Assembly (NCBI RefSeq): GCF_003096715.1 | Contig: NZ_QEOL01000008.1 | Location: forward strand, 1-64,000 | Reading direction: 5' to 3' | Length of the DNA stretch: 64,000 nt | DNA from: Paraburkholderia silvatlantica | GTDB lineage: Bacteria; Pseudomonadota; Gammaproteobacteria; Burkholderiales; Burkholderiaceae | Part shown: positions 38,992 through 47,582 of the stretch, piece after piece | How the letters are laid out: the number at the start of each line of letters is the position of its first letter | Position numbering within the stretch: the first letter of the stretch is position 1 | Notes under the pieces: generated by a model | What the model was told of the DNA's origin: nothing | Databases searched by the model: none | The model's input: only the letters and a program-made list of their open reading frames with translations | Position numbers and translations under genes: made by a program

Positions 38992-40461
38992 TCAGGCGCA
39001 CGGCTTCCCAGTACGCGTCTTGTTCGCGCCTCGCGACTCGGCGGCGTGCGAAGCATGGCGGGACCACGCACGCCACCACGCCCACGCCGCGCCTGCCGAG
39101 AGCACGGCGGCGATCAGCAGATTCAAGCGCATGCCCGCGCCGATCGATGCGCGCCCGGCGATCATGGCGCCCGCCACGGCCACGCCGAGCGCCGCGCCGG
39201 TCTGCCGGGCGGCGTTGAGCACGCCGGCGGCGATGCCCGCACGGCCCTGATCGACTATCGCCATGAGCGCCGCCGTCGCCGCGGGCGTGATGAGGCTCGC
39301 GGCGAAACCGATGGCTGGCAGCGGCAGGGCCAGCAACTCGTATCGCGCCGTCGTTGCGCACGCCGCCGCGCCGAGGTAGCCCGCTGCCGCGAGCAGGCAA
39401 GCTAGCGCAACGAGTGCGCGCGATCCGAGCCACGCTGCGGCGCGCCGCGAAAGCAGACTGCCGGGCGGCACCACCACGGTGAGCGGCAGGAAAGCGAGGC
39501 CCGCGCGCAACGGCGAGTAGCCGCGCTCCTGCTGCAAAGACAGGCTGAGTCCGAAGAGCAGACCGTAGAACGCGAACGCCGAAATCATCGAGACCAGCAC
39601 GGCTGCGCCGAACACAGGCTCGCGAAAAAAGCCGAGCGGCAGCATCGGCTGTGCGCGGCGCGCTTCGAGCGCGACAAAGGCGAACGCCGCCACCAAAGCC
39701 AGCACGATACCGCCCGCCACGAGCGGTGCACGCCAGCCGTGCGCGGGCGCTTCGATGATGGCCGCATTGAGCAGTGCCAGCGCCGCGATGGCCGCCGTCT
39801 GACCCGCGAGGTCGAGCCGGCGCGGCACGCGTGGGTGCGGCTGCGCTGCCACGCGCGCGGCCATGACGATGCCCGCCAGGCACACCGGCACGTTGAGCAG
39901 GAAAATGCTGCGCCAGCCGACGAGCCCGATCAGCACGCCGCCCAGTAACGGGCCCGCCGCCATCGCGACGCCGCCGAGCCCAGCCCACACGCCGAAAGCG
40001 GCGGCGCGCTCGCGCGCGCTGGCGCACGCGCCATTGATGAGCGCCATCGATGCAGGCACGAGCAGTGCCGCGCCCACGCCTTGCAGCACGCGTCCGAGCG
40101 TGAGCAGCGCGAGGCTCGGCGCGGCGCCGCACAACGCCGAAGCCGCCGTGAAGACCGCGAGTCCGGCCATATAGACCTGGCGCGCGCCGAGCCGGTCGCC
40201 GAGCGTGCCGCCCGAAAGCAGCAGGCTCGCGAACGCGAGCGTATAGGCGTTCACGACCCATTGCAGGCCGGCCACGCCGCCCGCAAGACTCGCGCCGATG
40301 CGCTCGAGCGCGACGTTGACGATCGAGGTGTCGAGGATCACCACGACATAGCTGATGCTCGTGGCCCAGAGCACCCGGCGTTGCTGTTCGCGGCTGTGCG
40401 TATCTTGCGTCTCGTGCGTCTCGTGCGTCTCGTGCGTCTCGTGCGTTTCGTGCGTCTGCAT
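38992..40461 (-). CDS. MFS drug exporter, DHA2 (EmrB/QacA) family
   Basis: 489-residue proton-coupled exporter with about 14 membrane helices. The family motifs are LDTSIVNVAL in the first helix, GDRLGARQVYMAGL after the second and GRVLQGVGAALLVPASMALI in the fourth. The N-terminal 22 residues are a hydrophilic run of Thr-His-Glu repeats encoded by a 9-bp tandem repeat. It is transcribed divergently from an ArsR-type regulator, 142 bp away, which probably represses it. The substrate is unknown; such pumps export antibiotics, dyes or toxic metabolites. Confidence 0.9.
   Translation of the reverse strand: MQTHETHETHETHETHETQDTHSREQQRRVLWATSISYVVVILDTSIVNVALERIGASLAGGVAGLQWVVNAYTLAFASLLLSGGTLGDRLGARQVYMAGLAVFTAASALCGAAPSLALLTLGRVLQGVGAALLVPASMALINGACASARERAAAFGVWAGLGGVAMAAGPLLGGVLIGLVGWRSIFLLNVPVCLAGIVMAARVAAQPHPRVPRRLDLAGQTAAIAALALLNAAIIEAPAHGWRAPLVAGGIVLALVAAFAFVALEARRAQPMLPLGFFREPVFGAAVLVSMISAFAFYGLLFGLSLSLQQERGYSPLRAGLAFLPLTVVVPPGSLLSRRAAAWLGSRALVALACLLAAAGYLGAAACATTARYELLALPLPAIGFAASLITPAATAALMAIVDQGRAGIAAGVLNAARQTGAALGVAVAGAMIAGRASIGAGMRLNLLIAAVLSAGAAWAWWRAWSRHASHAAESRGANKTRTGKPCA
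40407..40455. repeat. 9-bp tandem repeat in the exporter N-terminus
   Basis: GCGTCTCGT occurs at 40407, 40416, 40425 and 40434, with a variant GCGTTTCGT at 40443 and a partial sixth unit. It encodes repeated His-Glu-Thr on the minus strand. The unit length is a multiple of three, so copy-number change keeps the frame. Confidence 0.95.
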
Positions 40462-40603
40462 AGGCTCTCCCGCTACGCCGGCGCGCGTTGGGCGCCGGTC
40501 ACGAGCCCAGTATCGGACGCATGGCGGCGGCGATGCTTCGATGCGTGTCGAAACAAGCGACCCTGCTCGCGCGCTACGCTACGCGTATATCGTGGAGAAA
40601 CAC

Positions 40604-41329
40604 ATGAACATGCAACCGGGCGTATCCGCCACGGCCTTCCTGATCGCCGACCCCGCGCGGGCCGCAATGTTGATGGCGCTCGCCGATGGCCGCGCGCTGC
40701 CCGCCGGTGAACTGGCTTACGCGGCCGGCGTGACCGCGCAGACCGCGAGCAGCCATCTGGCGAAGCTGCTGGACGGCGGGCTGCTCGCCGTGGAAAAAGA
40801 AGGCCGCCACCGCTACTACCGGCTCGCGGACGCCCAGGTCGCAACCTTGCTCGAAAACCTCGCGACGGTCGGCGCGCGCACGCCGGCGCGCCGCAAGCCG
40901 CTCGGCCGCGAGGCGCGGAACCTGCGCTTCGCGCGCTGCTGCTATGACCATCTCGCGGGCCAGGTGGGCGTGGCGATTACGGAGCGCCTCACGGATGCGG
41001 GGCTCATCACGGCGCAAGCGGACAAACGCTTCGCCGTGACGCCCGCCGGCGAGACGTGGTTCGGCGAACTCGGGCTCGACGTCGCCGCGCTCAAGCCGGG
41101 ACGTCACGGCATTGCGCGTCAATGCCTCGACTGGACCGAGCGCCAGCATCATCTGGCCGGGCCGCTCGGCGTGGCCTTTCTCGCGCTGCTGTGCGAACGC
41201 GGCTGGATGCGGCGTGCGCGTGCGTCGCGCGCGGTGCAGGTCACGCCGCGCGGCTGGGTCGATCTGCGCGAGCGGCTGGGCCTGACGCCCGAACTGCTAG
41301 CCGCCCGCACAGATGATTCGAATGACTAA
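40604..41329 (+). CDS. ArsR-family transcriptional regulator
   Basis: 241 residues. A winged helix-turn-helix of ArsR type covers about 8-90 (LPAGELAYAAGVTAQTASSHLAKLLDGGLL, then EKEGRHRYYRLAD). The long C-terminal half contains CCYDHLAGQVGVAITERL, seen in the larger ArsR proteins that pair with MFS exporters. No clear metal-binding cysteine set. The start at 40604 has GGAGA upstream; the longer frame runs into the opposite gene. It probably controls the divergent exporter gene. Confidence 0.87.
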   Translation: MNMQPGVSATAFLIADPARAAMLMALADGRALPAGELAYAAGVTAQTASSHLAKLLDGGLLAVEKEGRHRYYRLADAQVATLLENLATVGARTPARRKPLGREARNLRFARCCYDHLAGQVGVAITERLTDAGLITAQADKRFAVTPAGETWFGELGLDVAALKPGRHGIARQCLDWTERQHHLAGPLGVAFLALLCERGWMRRARASRAVQVTPRGWVDLRERLGLTPELLAARTDDSND

Positions 41330-41343
41330 CGAATTGCACCTCG

Positions 41344-42555
41344 TCAGGCCACGAGGAACCGCTGGGCCAGCCGCACCCAGCACGCCGCGCCGAGCGGCAG
41401 CACCTGGTCGTTGAAGTCATAGCCGGGGTTGTGCACCATGCAGCCGCCCCACTCCCCTTCGCCGTTGCCGAGCAGCAGGTAGCAACCGGGCACTGCATCG
41501 AGCATCCAGGCGAAGTCTTCGCTGCCGTTCAAGCCCTTGGGTGCCTGCATGACCACGTTGTCCTCGCCGACCAGCTCCGCACAGACCTGCTGCGCGAGCG
41601 TGGTCTCATCCGGTGTATTGACCATCGGCGGCGTGAGCTGCCGATAGTCGATCTGCGCCTCCACGCCGTGCGCCTGGGCGGTGAGCGCCACGATCTCGCG
41701 CACGCGCGCTTCCACGAGCGCGCGCGTTTCGGCGCGCGCCGCCCGGATGTTCAGCCCGAGCGTGACCGTCTCCGGTATCACGTTGTGGGTCGCGCCGCCC
41801 CGAATGTAGCCCACGGACACCACCGCGGACTCGTCGGGCGCCACGTTGCGCGCAACGATGGTTTGCAGCGCCGTCACGAGCGCCGCCGCGGCCACGATGG
41901 GATCCTTCACGCGGTGCGGCATCGCGCCGTGGCCGCCCACGCCCTTGAGCGTCACGTCGGCCACATCCGATGAAAGGCTCACCGGCCCCGGCAGCACGCG
42001 GAATGTCCCGGCCGGCACGCCCGGCATGTTGTGCAGCGCATAGACGGCGTCGCAGGGAAAGCGCTCGAACAGACCGTCTTCGATCATCGCCTTCGCGCCG
42101 CACAGGTTTTCCTCGTCGGGCTGGAAGATCAGGTTGAGCGTGCCGTCGAAATCGCGCCGCTGCGCCAGCGTTTTCGCGGCGGCGAGCAGGATCGCCGTGT
42201 GGCCGTCGTGGCCGCACGCATGCATCTTGCCGGGCGTCTGGCTCGCGTACGGCAAACCCGTGTTCTCGACGATCGGCAGCGCGTCCATGTCGGCACGAAT
42301 GCCCAGGCGCCGCTTGCCGCTGCCCACCTTGAGCTGCCCCACCACGCCGCTCTTGCCGATGCCCGTATGGACTTCGTAGCCCCACTTCTCCAGCAGCATG
42401 GCGACGAGCTTCGCCGTGGCGCCCACTTCGAACCCTAGTTCGGGCTGCGAATGAATCTGCCGGCGTATGCCGATGAACGTCCCGGCGTCGATCTCGATCT
42501 CGGGCAGCAAGGTGGGCAGAAACTGGAACGGGGTGAGCGACGGTTCGCATTTCAT
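41344..42555 (-). CDS. M20-family amidohydrolase (hippurate hydrolase/amino-acid deacylase type)
   Basis: 403-residue di-metal hydrolase that removes acyl groups from N-acyl amino acids. Metal and catalytic residues appear in KMHACGHDGHTAILL (Cys, His), FQPDEENLCGAK (paired Glu), ALHNMPG (His) and the C-terminal HNPGYDFND. The insertion domain has VGGHGAMPHRVKDPIV. The start has GGAG upstream. It follows the MHS transporter gene by 58 bp on the same strand, so transporter and hydrolase probably form one operon for an acylated amino acid. Its end nearly meets the ArsR gene end. Confidence 0.9.
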   Translation of the reverse strand: MKCEPSLTPFQFLPTLLPEIEIDAGTFIGIRRQIHSQPELGFEVGATAKLVAMLLEKWGYEVHTGIGKSGVVGQLKVGSGKRRLGIRADMDALPIVENTGLPYASQTPGKMHACGHDGHTAILLAAAKTLAQRRDFDGTLNLIFQPDEENLCGAKAMIEDGLFERFPCDAVYALHNMPGVPAGTFRVLPGPVSLSSDVADVTLKGVGGHGAMPHRVKDPIVAAAALVTALQTIVARNVAPDESAVVSVGYIRGGATHNVIPETVTLGLNIRAARAETRALVEARVREIVALTAQAHGVEAQIDYRQLTPPMVNTPDETTLAQQVCAELVGEDNVVMQAPKGLNGSEDFAWMLDAVPGCYLLLGNGEGEWGGCMVHNPGYDFNDQVLPLGAACWVRLAQRFLVA

Positions 42556-42613
42556 GAGGACTCCATTGTTCGTGTGAAGGATCGATGGGCGAGAAGCGCT
42601 GCGCAACGCAGCG

Positions 42614-43909
42614 TCAGCCGACGCGCCGCTCGCGAATCGCGCCGATGGCGCACAGCGAGATGAGCCCGCAAACGACGAGATAGACCGCGGGCGAAAGCGG
42701 ATTGCCGGTCTTCGCGAGCAGCCACGTGACGACGAACTGCGAGCTTCCGCCGAACACCGTCACGCCCACGCTATAGATGACCGAAAGACCGCTTGCGCGC
42801 ACGCTGGCGGGAAGCATCTCCATGAGCATCAGCAGCATGGGGGTAGACCCGAGATTCGCTGCGGCCGTGATCATGACCGAGAGCGCGAGCACGAGCGGCA
42901 CGCTCGGCATGCGCGTCATCAGCCAGAACGCGGGCACGATGGCGACGATGTTGAAGAGCAGCGCACCGAGCACGAGCCGCTTGCGGCGCGCGAGGCGGTC
43001 GGCGAGACGCCCCGAGACGAGCGAGGCGACGAGCATCGTGAAGCCCGTGGCACAGCCCGAAAGCAACGAGAGCGACGGCGGCATCCTGAGCACGCGGATC
43101 ATGTAGGTCGGCATGAAGAACACCACGAGATACATGCCCACGGTGCCCGCCGTGATCGAGAGAATGCCGAGGCCCACTTTCGCGCCATGCTCGCGCATGA
43201 GCGTGGCGAGCGGGCTGGGCGCATCGGGCTCGGCTTCGTGCGTTTCGTCGAGCCTGGAGCGGATATAAAGGCCCACCGGCGCGATCAGCAGACCGCCCAG
43301 GAACGGCAGACGCCAGCCCCAGCTCTCCAGCGCCTGCGGCGAGAGCGTGGCGTAGAGCACCGCGCCGGTGAGCGCGCCGACGAGTGCCGAGATGCCCTGG
43401 CTGCCCAACTGCCAGCTCACGCGAAAGCCGCGCTGCCCCACTTCGCCGGACTCCATCAGCATGGCCGTGGACGCGCCGATTTCGCCGCCGAGCGAAAAGC
43501 CCTGCAGGAGCCGCCCCGCAAGGATCACGAGCGAGCCGATCACGCCGGCCTGTGCATAGGTGGGCGCGAGCGAGATGCACAGCGTGCCCGCCACCATCAG
43601 CGCAATGGTCAGCGTCATGGCAGCCTTGCGCCCGCGCCGGTCGGCATAGCTGCCGATCACGAGCCCGCCCAGCGGCCGCATGACGAAACCGATGCCGAAC
43701 GTCGCCACGGCCAGCAGCAGCGAGCCGTAAGGGCTGTCCGAGGGGAAAAAGAGCCGGCCGATCAGCAGCGCGAAAAAGCTGTAGACCGTGAAGTCGTACA
43801 TTTCGAGCGCATTGCCGATCGAACACGCGGCGATCAGGCGGAACTGGCTCTGGCGAGTGGCCGCTGGCGGCGCAATCGGGGCGGTGGCGCTGAGCGTTGC
43901 GTCATTCAT
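42614..43909 (-). CDS. MHS-family MFS transporter
   Basis: 431-residue proton symporter with 12 predicted helices. The metabolite:H+ symporter signature is clear: CSIGNALEMYDFTVYSFFA in helix 1, then MRPLGGLVIGSYADRRGRKAAM and GRLLQGFSLGGEIGAS. Members import organic acids, betaines or amino acids (for example citrate, shikimate, proline/betaine). It is cotranscribed with the M20 hydrolase and divergent from the ABC and lyase operon, with which it shares a 413-bp promoter region. The substrate is not fixed by sequence. Confidence 0.9.
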   Translation of the reverse strand: MNDATLSATAPIAPPAATRQSQFRLIAACSIGNALEMYDFTVYSFFALLIGRLFFPSDSPYGSLLLAVATFGIGFVMRPLGGLVIGSYADRRGRKAAMTLTIALMVAGTLCISLAPTYAQAGVIGSLVILAGRLLQGFSLGGEIGASTAMLMESGEVGQRGFRVSWQLGSQGISALVGALTGAVLYATLSPQALESWGWRLPFLGGLLIAPVGLYIRSRLDETHEAEPDAPSPLATLMREHGAKVGLGILSITAGTVGMYLVVFFMPTYMIRVLRMPPSLSLLSGCATGFTMLVASLVSGRLADRLARRKRLVLGALLFNIVAIVPAFWLMTRMPSVPLVLALSVMITAAANLGSTPMLLMLMEMLPASVRASGLSVIYSVGVTVFGGSSQFVVTWLLAKTGNPLSPAVYLVVCGLISLCAIGAIRERRVG

Positions 43910-44322
43910 GGCGGATCTCCGCGAGACGTGGAGCGGGTGGGAACAGGAAGCGGCCGATCGATATTCAGGCAGGTCTCACTTTTGAAAGAAGTCACAAATT
44001 TTCATCTTGATAACCGAATGGAATCACAACGAAACGCAACGGCCATCGTGCAGCCATACTGCGCCCCACTTTTAACATGACTAGACAATCAATGGATCAC
44101 ACCCTTGAACAAGGTCGCCGCTAACCCGGCACCACGATGCTTCGCGGCGAGAGCACGGATTTAGCGGCATTACAGGCGGCTTAACAGGGTTTTCCATGAG
44201 CCCGGATTTCTGAAATTCTCTTGCGCACAAATTCTTTTCTCGTCATGCTTGTCTATGCAAGTCACACAAACGAAAGAACGTACCCACGAGTCCACGGTAC
44301 CCACCGACAAAGGAGCATGGTC
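43910..44322. other. Divergent promoter region of the MHS and ABC-lyase operons
   Basis: 413 bp with lower GC than the flanking genes (notably 43975-44110 and 44205-44275). It contains a HutC-like palindrome at 44248-44261, listed separately. The open frame reaching into this region from the binding-protein gene is not supported as coding. I see no RNA gene. Confidence 0.6.
44248..44261. promoter_or_regulatory. Putative GntR/HutC operator before the ABC-lyase operon
   Basis: CTTG-TCTATG-CAAG is an inverted repeat that resembles the HutC-type operator CTTGTATNTACAAG in its outer arms and spacing. It lies 62 bp upstream of the binding-protein start. The operon ends with a HutC-type regulator gene, the natural candidate to bind here. 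Confidence 0.5.
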
Positions 44323-45174
44323 ATGCAGGCGAAGTACCCCCGGCTGGCAAAAGCGCTGATCGGCGCTGCACTCGGCGTCACGCTGCTTGGAAGCGGCAGT
44401 GCAGGCGCGAAGGAATGGAAAAGCGTGACGATCGCGCTCGACGGGAGCTATGCCCCGTGGAACCTGACACTGCCTGGCGGCAAGCTCGGCGGCTTCGAAC
44501 CGGAGCTGGTCGAAAACCTCTGTGCGCGTGCACAGATCCAGTGCAAACTCGTTGCCCAGGACTGGGACGGCATGATTCCGGGTCTGCAGGCCGGCAAATT
44601 CGACGTCCTGATGGATGCAATCTCGATCACACCCGAGCGCGAGAAGATCATTGCGTTCTCGAAACCCTATGCGGCCACGCCGGCAACGTTCGCCGTGTCC
44701 GATACGAAGATCCTGCCGAAGGGTGGTCCGAACACGCCGCCTCTGAAGCTCGACGCCGACGCGCGCAGCAACGCGCCTGCCATCGAAGCGATGCGCAAGG
44801 CGCTGAAGGGCAAGACGATCGGCATCCAGTCGGGCACCGTCTATACGGGCTTCATCAACGCCAATTTCAAGGACGTCGCGTCAGTGCGCGTGTACAAGAC
44901 CGCACCCGAGCGCGACCTCGATCTCACGAACGGCCGCATCGACGCCACCTTCGACGACGTGACCTACTACACCGCCAACGCCGACAAGTCGCCCGTGGTG
45001 ATTGCCGGCACGATGATCTCTGGCCCGATCTGGGGACCCGGAGAAGGCCTCGCGTTCCGCAAGCAGGACGCCGACCTGAAGGCGAAGTTCGACACCGCGA
45101 TCACGGCGGCGCTTGCCGACGGCACTGTGAAGAAGCTCGCCCTGAAGTGGTTCAAGACCGACGTGACGCCATAA
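44323..45174 (+). CDS. Amino-acid-type ABC transporter substrate-binding protein
   Basis: 283-residue periplasmic protein of the HisJ/ArgT family with a signal peptide ending AGA. Typical ligand-pocket segments are present: DGSYAPWNLTLPGGKLGGF, DWDGMIPGLQAGKFDVLMD, SITPEREKIIAFSKPY and RIDATFDDVTYY. Of two close ATGs the second was chosen because AAAGGAG stands seven bases before it. It is the first gene of the operon that also encodes two permeases, an ATPase, the MIO-less lyase and a GntR regulator. A cationic or aromatic amino acid, or a betaine derivative of histidine, is the likely ligand. Confidence 0.9.
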   Translation: MQAKYPRLAKALIGAALGVTLLGSGSAGAKEWKSVTIALDGSYAPWNLTLPGGKLGGFEPELVENLCARAQIQCKLVAQDWDGMIPGLQAGKFDVLMDAISITPEREKIIAFSKPYAATPATFAVSDTKILPKGGPNTPPLKLDADARSNAPAIEAMRKALKGKTIGIQSGTVYTGFINANFKDVASVRVYKTAPERDLDLTNGRIDATFDDVTYYTANADKSPVVIAGTMISGPIWGPGEGLAFRKQDADLKAKFDTAITAALADGTVKKLALKWFKTDVTP

Positions 45175-45247
45175 GCGCCGCATCCTGGCCATACGCGCGC
45201 CGCTTGCGGCGCGCGCCTTTGCTTTCCGACCCGCGTGGATCCAAGCC

Positions 45248-45979
45248 ATGTCCCTGTTATCGCTATTCAACACACTCGGCCTCGGGCCGGACGGCTGGGG
45301 TAGCGTGCTGCTTCTCGGCGCGTTGATGACCGTCGTGCTCACGCTTGCCGCATTGGCTATCGGCGCGGTGTTCGGTGCGCTCATTGCCGCTGCGAAACTC
45401 TCGCGCTGGCGCGTGCTGCGCGTATTCGGCGACTTCTACACGACCGTCTTTCGCGGCGTGCCCGAATTGCTCGTCATCTATCTGTTCTATTTCGGCGGCT
45501 CCACGCTCGTCACCACCGTCGGCCAATGGTTCGGCGCCGAAGGTTTCGTCGGCGTGCCGCCCTTCGCCGTCGGGGCGTTCGCGGTCGGCATGATTTCGGG
45601 CGCCTATCAGGCCGAGGTCTATCGCGCAGCCGTGCTCGCGGTCGCGCGCGGCGAACTCGAAGCCGCTCGCGCGATCGGCATGCCGCCGCTGACGATGTTC
45701 CGCCGCATCCTGGTCCCGCAGGTGCTGCGCTACGCGCTGCCCGGCATCGGCAATGTCTGGCAGCTGAGCCTCAAGGATTCCGCGCTGATATCGGTCACGG
45801 GTCTCGCGGAACTACTGCGCGCGAGCCAGATCGCGGCCGGCTCGACGCATCAGTACTTCCTCTTCTTCGTCGTTGGCGGCCTGCTCTATCTCGCCATGAC
45901 GGGCGTTTCGAACCGTGTCTTCGGCCGTGCCGAAGCGGTCGTCGGCCGCTCATTCAAGCGCAACTTCGCGCGCAACTGA
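45248..45979 (+). CDS. ABC transporter permease, HisQ type
   Basis: 243-residue inner-membrane permease with about five helices. The EAA loop that contacts the ATPase is GELEAARAIGMPPLTMFRRILVPQ near residue 140. It would form the channel with the next gene product. It lies 73 bp after the binding-protein gene. Polar-amino-acid permeases of this type come in pairs, as here. Confidence 0.92.
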   Translation: MSLLSLFNTLGLGPDGWGSVLLLGALMTVVLTLAALAIGAVFGALIAAAKLSRWRVLRVFGDFYTTVFRGVPELLVIYLFYFGGSTLVTTVGQWFGAEGFVGVPPFAVGAFAVGMISGAYQAEVYRAAVLAVARGELEAARAIGMPPLTMFRRILVPQVLRYALPGIGNVWQLSLKDSALISVTGLAELLRASQIAAGSTHQYFLFFVVGGLLYLAMTGVSNRVFGRAEAVVGRSFKRNFARN

Positions 45980-45996
45980 TCGGAGAGCGCTCCATC

Positions 45997-46740
45997 ATGA
46001 CCATCGATTTCGCGTTCCTGCTCGACACGTTGCGCCAGCTCATCGGCGCGGTGCCGACTACGCTCGGTCTTTTCTTCGCCTCGCTCGTGCTGGGCGGTCT
46101 GCTTTCGCTCGTGATCGTCACGATGCGCGTCTCGCCGCACTGGCTGCCGAACCGGTTCGCGCGCGCGTACATCCTGGTATTTCGCGGCTCCCCGCTGCTC
46201 ATCCAGATGTTCCTCGTCTATTACGGCCTCGGTCAGTTCGGCGTGATTCGCGAAAGCTTTCTGTGGCCGGTGCTGCGCGAACCCTATGTCTGCGCGGTCC
46301 TGTCGCTCGCGCTGTGCACGGCGGGATATACGGCCGAAATCATCCGCGGCGGCCTGATGGCGGTCCCCGTCGGGCAAATCGAAGCCGGTTACTCCGTCGG
46401 CCTTTCCGGTTTCGCCTTGCTGCGCCGCGTGATCGGGCCGATCGCGCTGCGCCAGTGCCTGCCCGCGTATTCGACGGAAGCCGTGCTGCTCGTCAAGTCG
46501 ACGGCGCTGGCAAGCCTCGTCACCGTTTGGGAAGTGACGGGCGTCGCGCAGCAGATCATTCAGCAGACCTATCGCACGACCGAAGTGTTCACGTGCGCCG
46601 CGCTGATCTACCTGTTCCTGAACTTCGTCGTCGTGCGCGTCATTGGCTTCATCGAACACCGGCTGTCGCGCCACCTGCGTGCGGCGCCCGCCGTGCGCAA
46701 GCCCGCCGCGCCGCTCGAAGCTCGCCGCGCCGCATCGTGA
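45997..46740 (+). CDS. ABC transporter permease, HisM type
   Basis: 247-residue inner-membrane permease paired with the HisQ-type protein. Its EAA loop reads GQIEAGYSVGLSGFALLRRVIGP near residue 130. The start 17 bp after the previous stop has GGAGAG upstream. The C-terminus carries a proline- and alanine-rich tail (RAAPAVRKPAAPLEARRAAS) not usual for HisM. Confidence 0.92.
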   Translation: MTIDFAFLLDTLRQLIGAVPTTLGLFFASLVLGGLLSLVIVTMRVSPHWLPNRFARAYILVFRGSPLLIQMFLVYYGLGQFGVIRESFLWPVLREPYVCAVLSLALCTAGYTAEIIRGGLMAVPVGQIEAGYSVGLSGFALLRRVIGPIALRQCLPAYSTEAVLLVKSTALASLVTVWEVTGVAQQIIQQTYRTTEVFTCAALIYLFLNFVVVRVIGFIEHRLSRHLRAAPAVRKPAAPLEARRAAS

Positions 46741-46765
46741 TCCGCTGCCCCATCTGGAGAGATTG

Positions 46766-47557
46766 ATGAACCCATCTGCACCCATTGCGCTGTCGGTGCG
46801 CAACATCCATAAATCGTTCGGCGACCATCACGTCCTGAAGGGCATTTCGCTCGACGCTCGCGAGGGCGACGTCATTTCGATTCTCGGCGCGAGCGGCTCG
46901 GGCAAGAGCACGTTCCTGCGCTGCCTGAACCTGCTCGAGACGCCGGACGACGGCTCGGTCGCGCTCGCAGGCGAGGAGCTCAAGATGAAGCGCCGCCGCG
47001 ACGGCAGGCTGCAACCGGGCGACCGCCGTCAGGTCGACCGCGTGCGCTCGCAGCTCGGTATGGTGTTTCAGAACTTCAACCTGTGGTCGCACATGACCGT
47101 GCTGGAGAACCTGATCGAAGGGCCCATGCGCGTGCTCAAGCGCAGCCGTGCCGAGTCGGTCGAAGAAGCCGAAGCGCTGCTCGCCAAGGTCGGTCTCGCG
47201 GACAAGCGCGGCCACTATCCGGCGCATCTGTCGGGCGGCCAGCAGCAGCGCGTCGCGATTGCGCGCGCGCTCGCCATGCATCCCAAGGTGATGCTGTTCG
47301 ACGAGCCGACATCGGCGCTCGACCCCGAGCTGGTCGGCGAAGTGCTGCGCGTGATGCGCACGCTCGCCGCCGAAGGCCGCACGATGCTCGTCGTCACGCA
47401 CGAGATGGGCTTCGCGCGTCACGTTTCGAATCGCGTGATGTTCCTGCATCAGGGCCAGGTGGATTCGGACGGCACGCCAGACGAGGTGTTCGGCGAACTG
47501 AAGTCGGACCGTTTCAGGCAGTTCGTTTCGAGTCACCAGGACCGCAACGCTCACTGA
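46766..47557 (+). CDS. ABC transporter ATP-binding protein, HisP type
   Basis: 263-residue ATPase of polar-amino-acid importers. Walker A is GASGSGKST, the signature [15 protein letters not shown], Walker [13 protein letters not shown], and the switch histidine is in VTHEMGFA. The insert between Walker A and the Q-loop ([22 protein letters not shown]) is the one found in HisP and HisP-like histidine/arginine transporters. The start follows GGAGAGATTG. It is 25 bp before the lyase gene. Confidence 0.94.
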   Translation: MNPSAPIALSVRNIHKSFGDHHVLKGISLDAREGDVISILGASGSGKSTFLRCLNLLETPDDGSVALAGEELKMKRRRDGRLQPGDRRQVDRVRSQLGMVFQNFNLWSHMTVLENLIEGPMRVLKRSRAESVEEAEALLAKVGLADKRGHYPAHLSGGQQQRVAIARALAMHPKVMLFDEPTSALDPELVGEVLRVMRTLAAEGRTMLVVTHEMGFARHVSNRVMFLHQGQVDSDGTPDEVFGELKSDRFRQFVSSHQDRNAH

Positions 47558-47582
47558 ACCCGCGCAACGCACAAGCACTCTC

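Noticed and set aside
40580..40587. TACGCGTA palindrome in the exporter/ArsR intergenic region as an ArsR operator
   Set aside because: Eight bases is too short and ArsR sites are longer with AT-rich centres. I could not support it.
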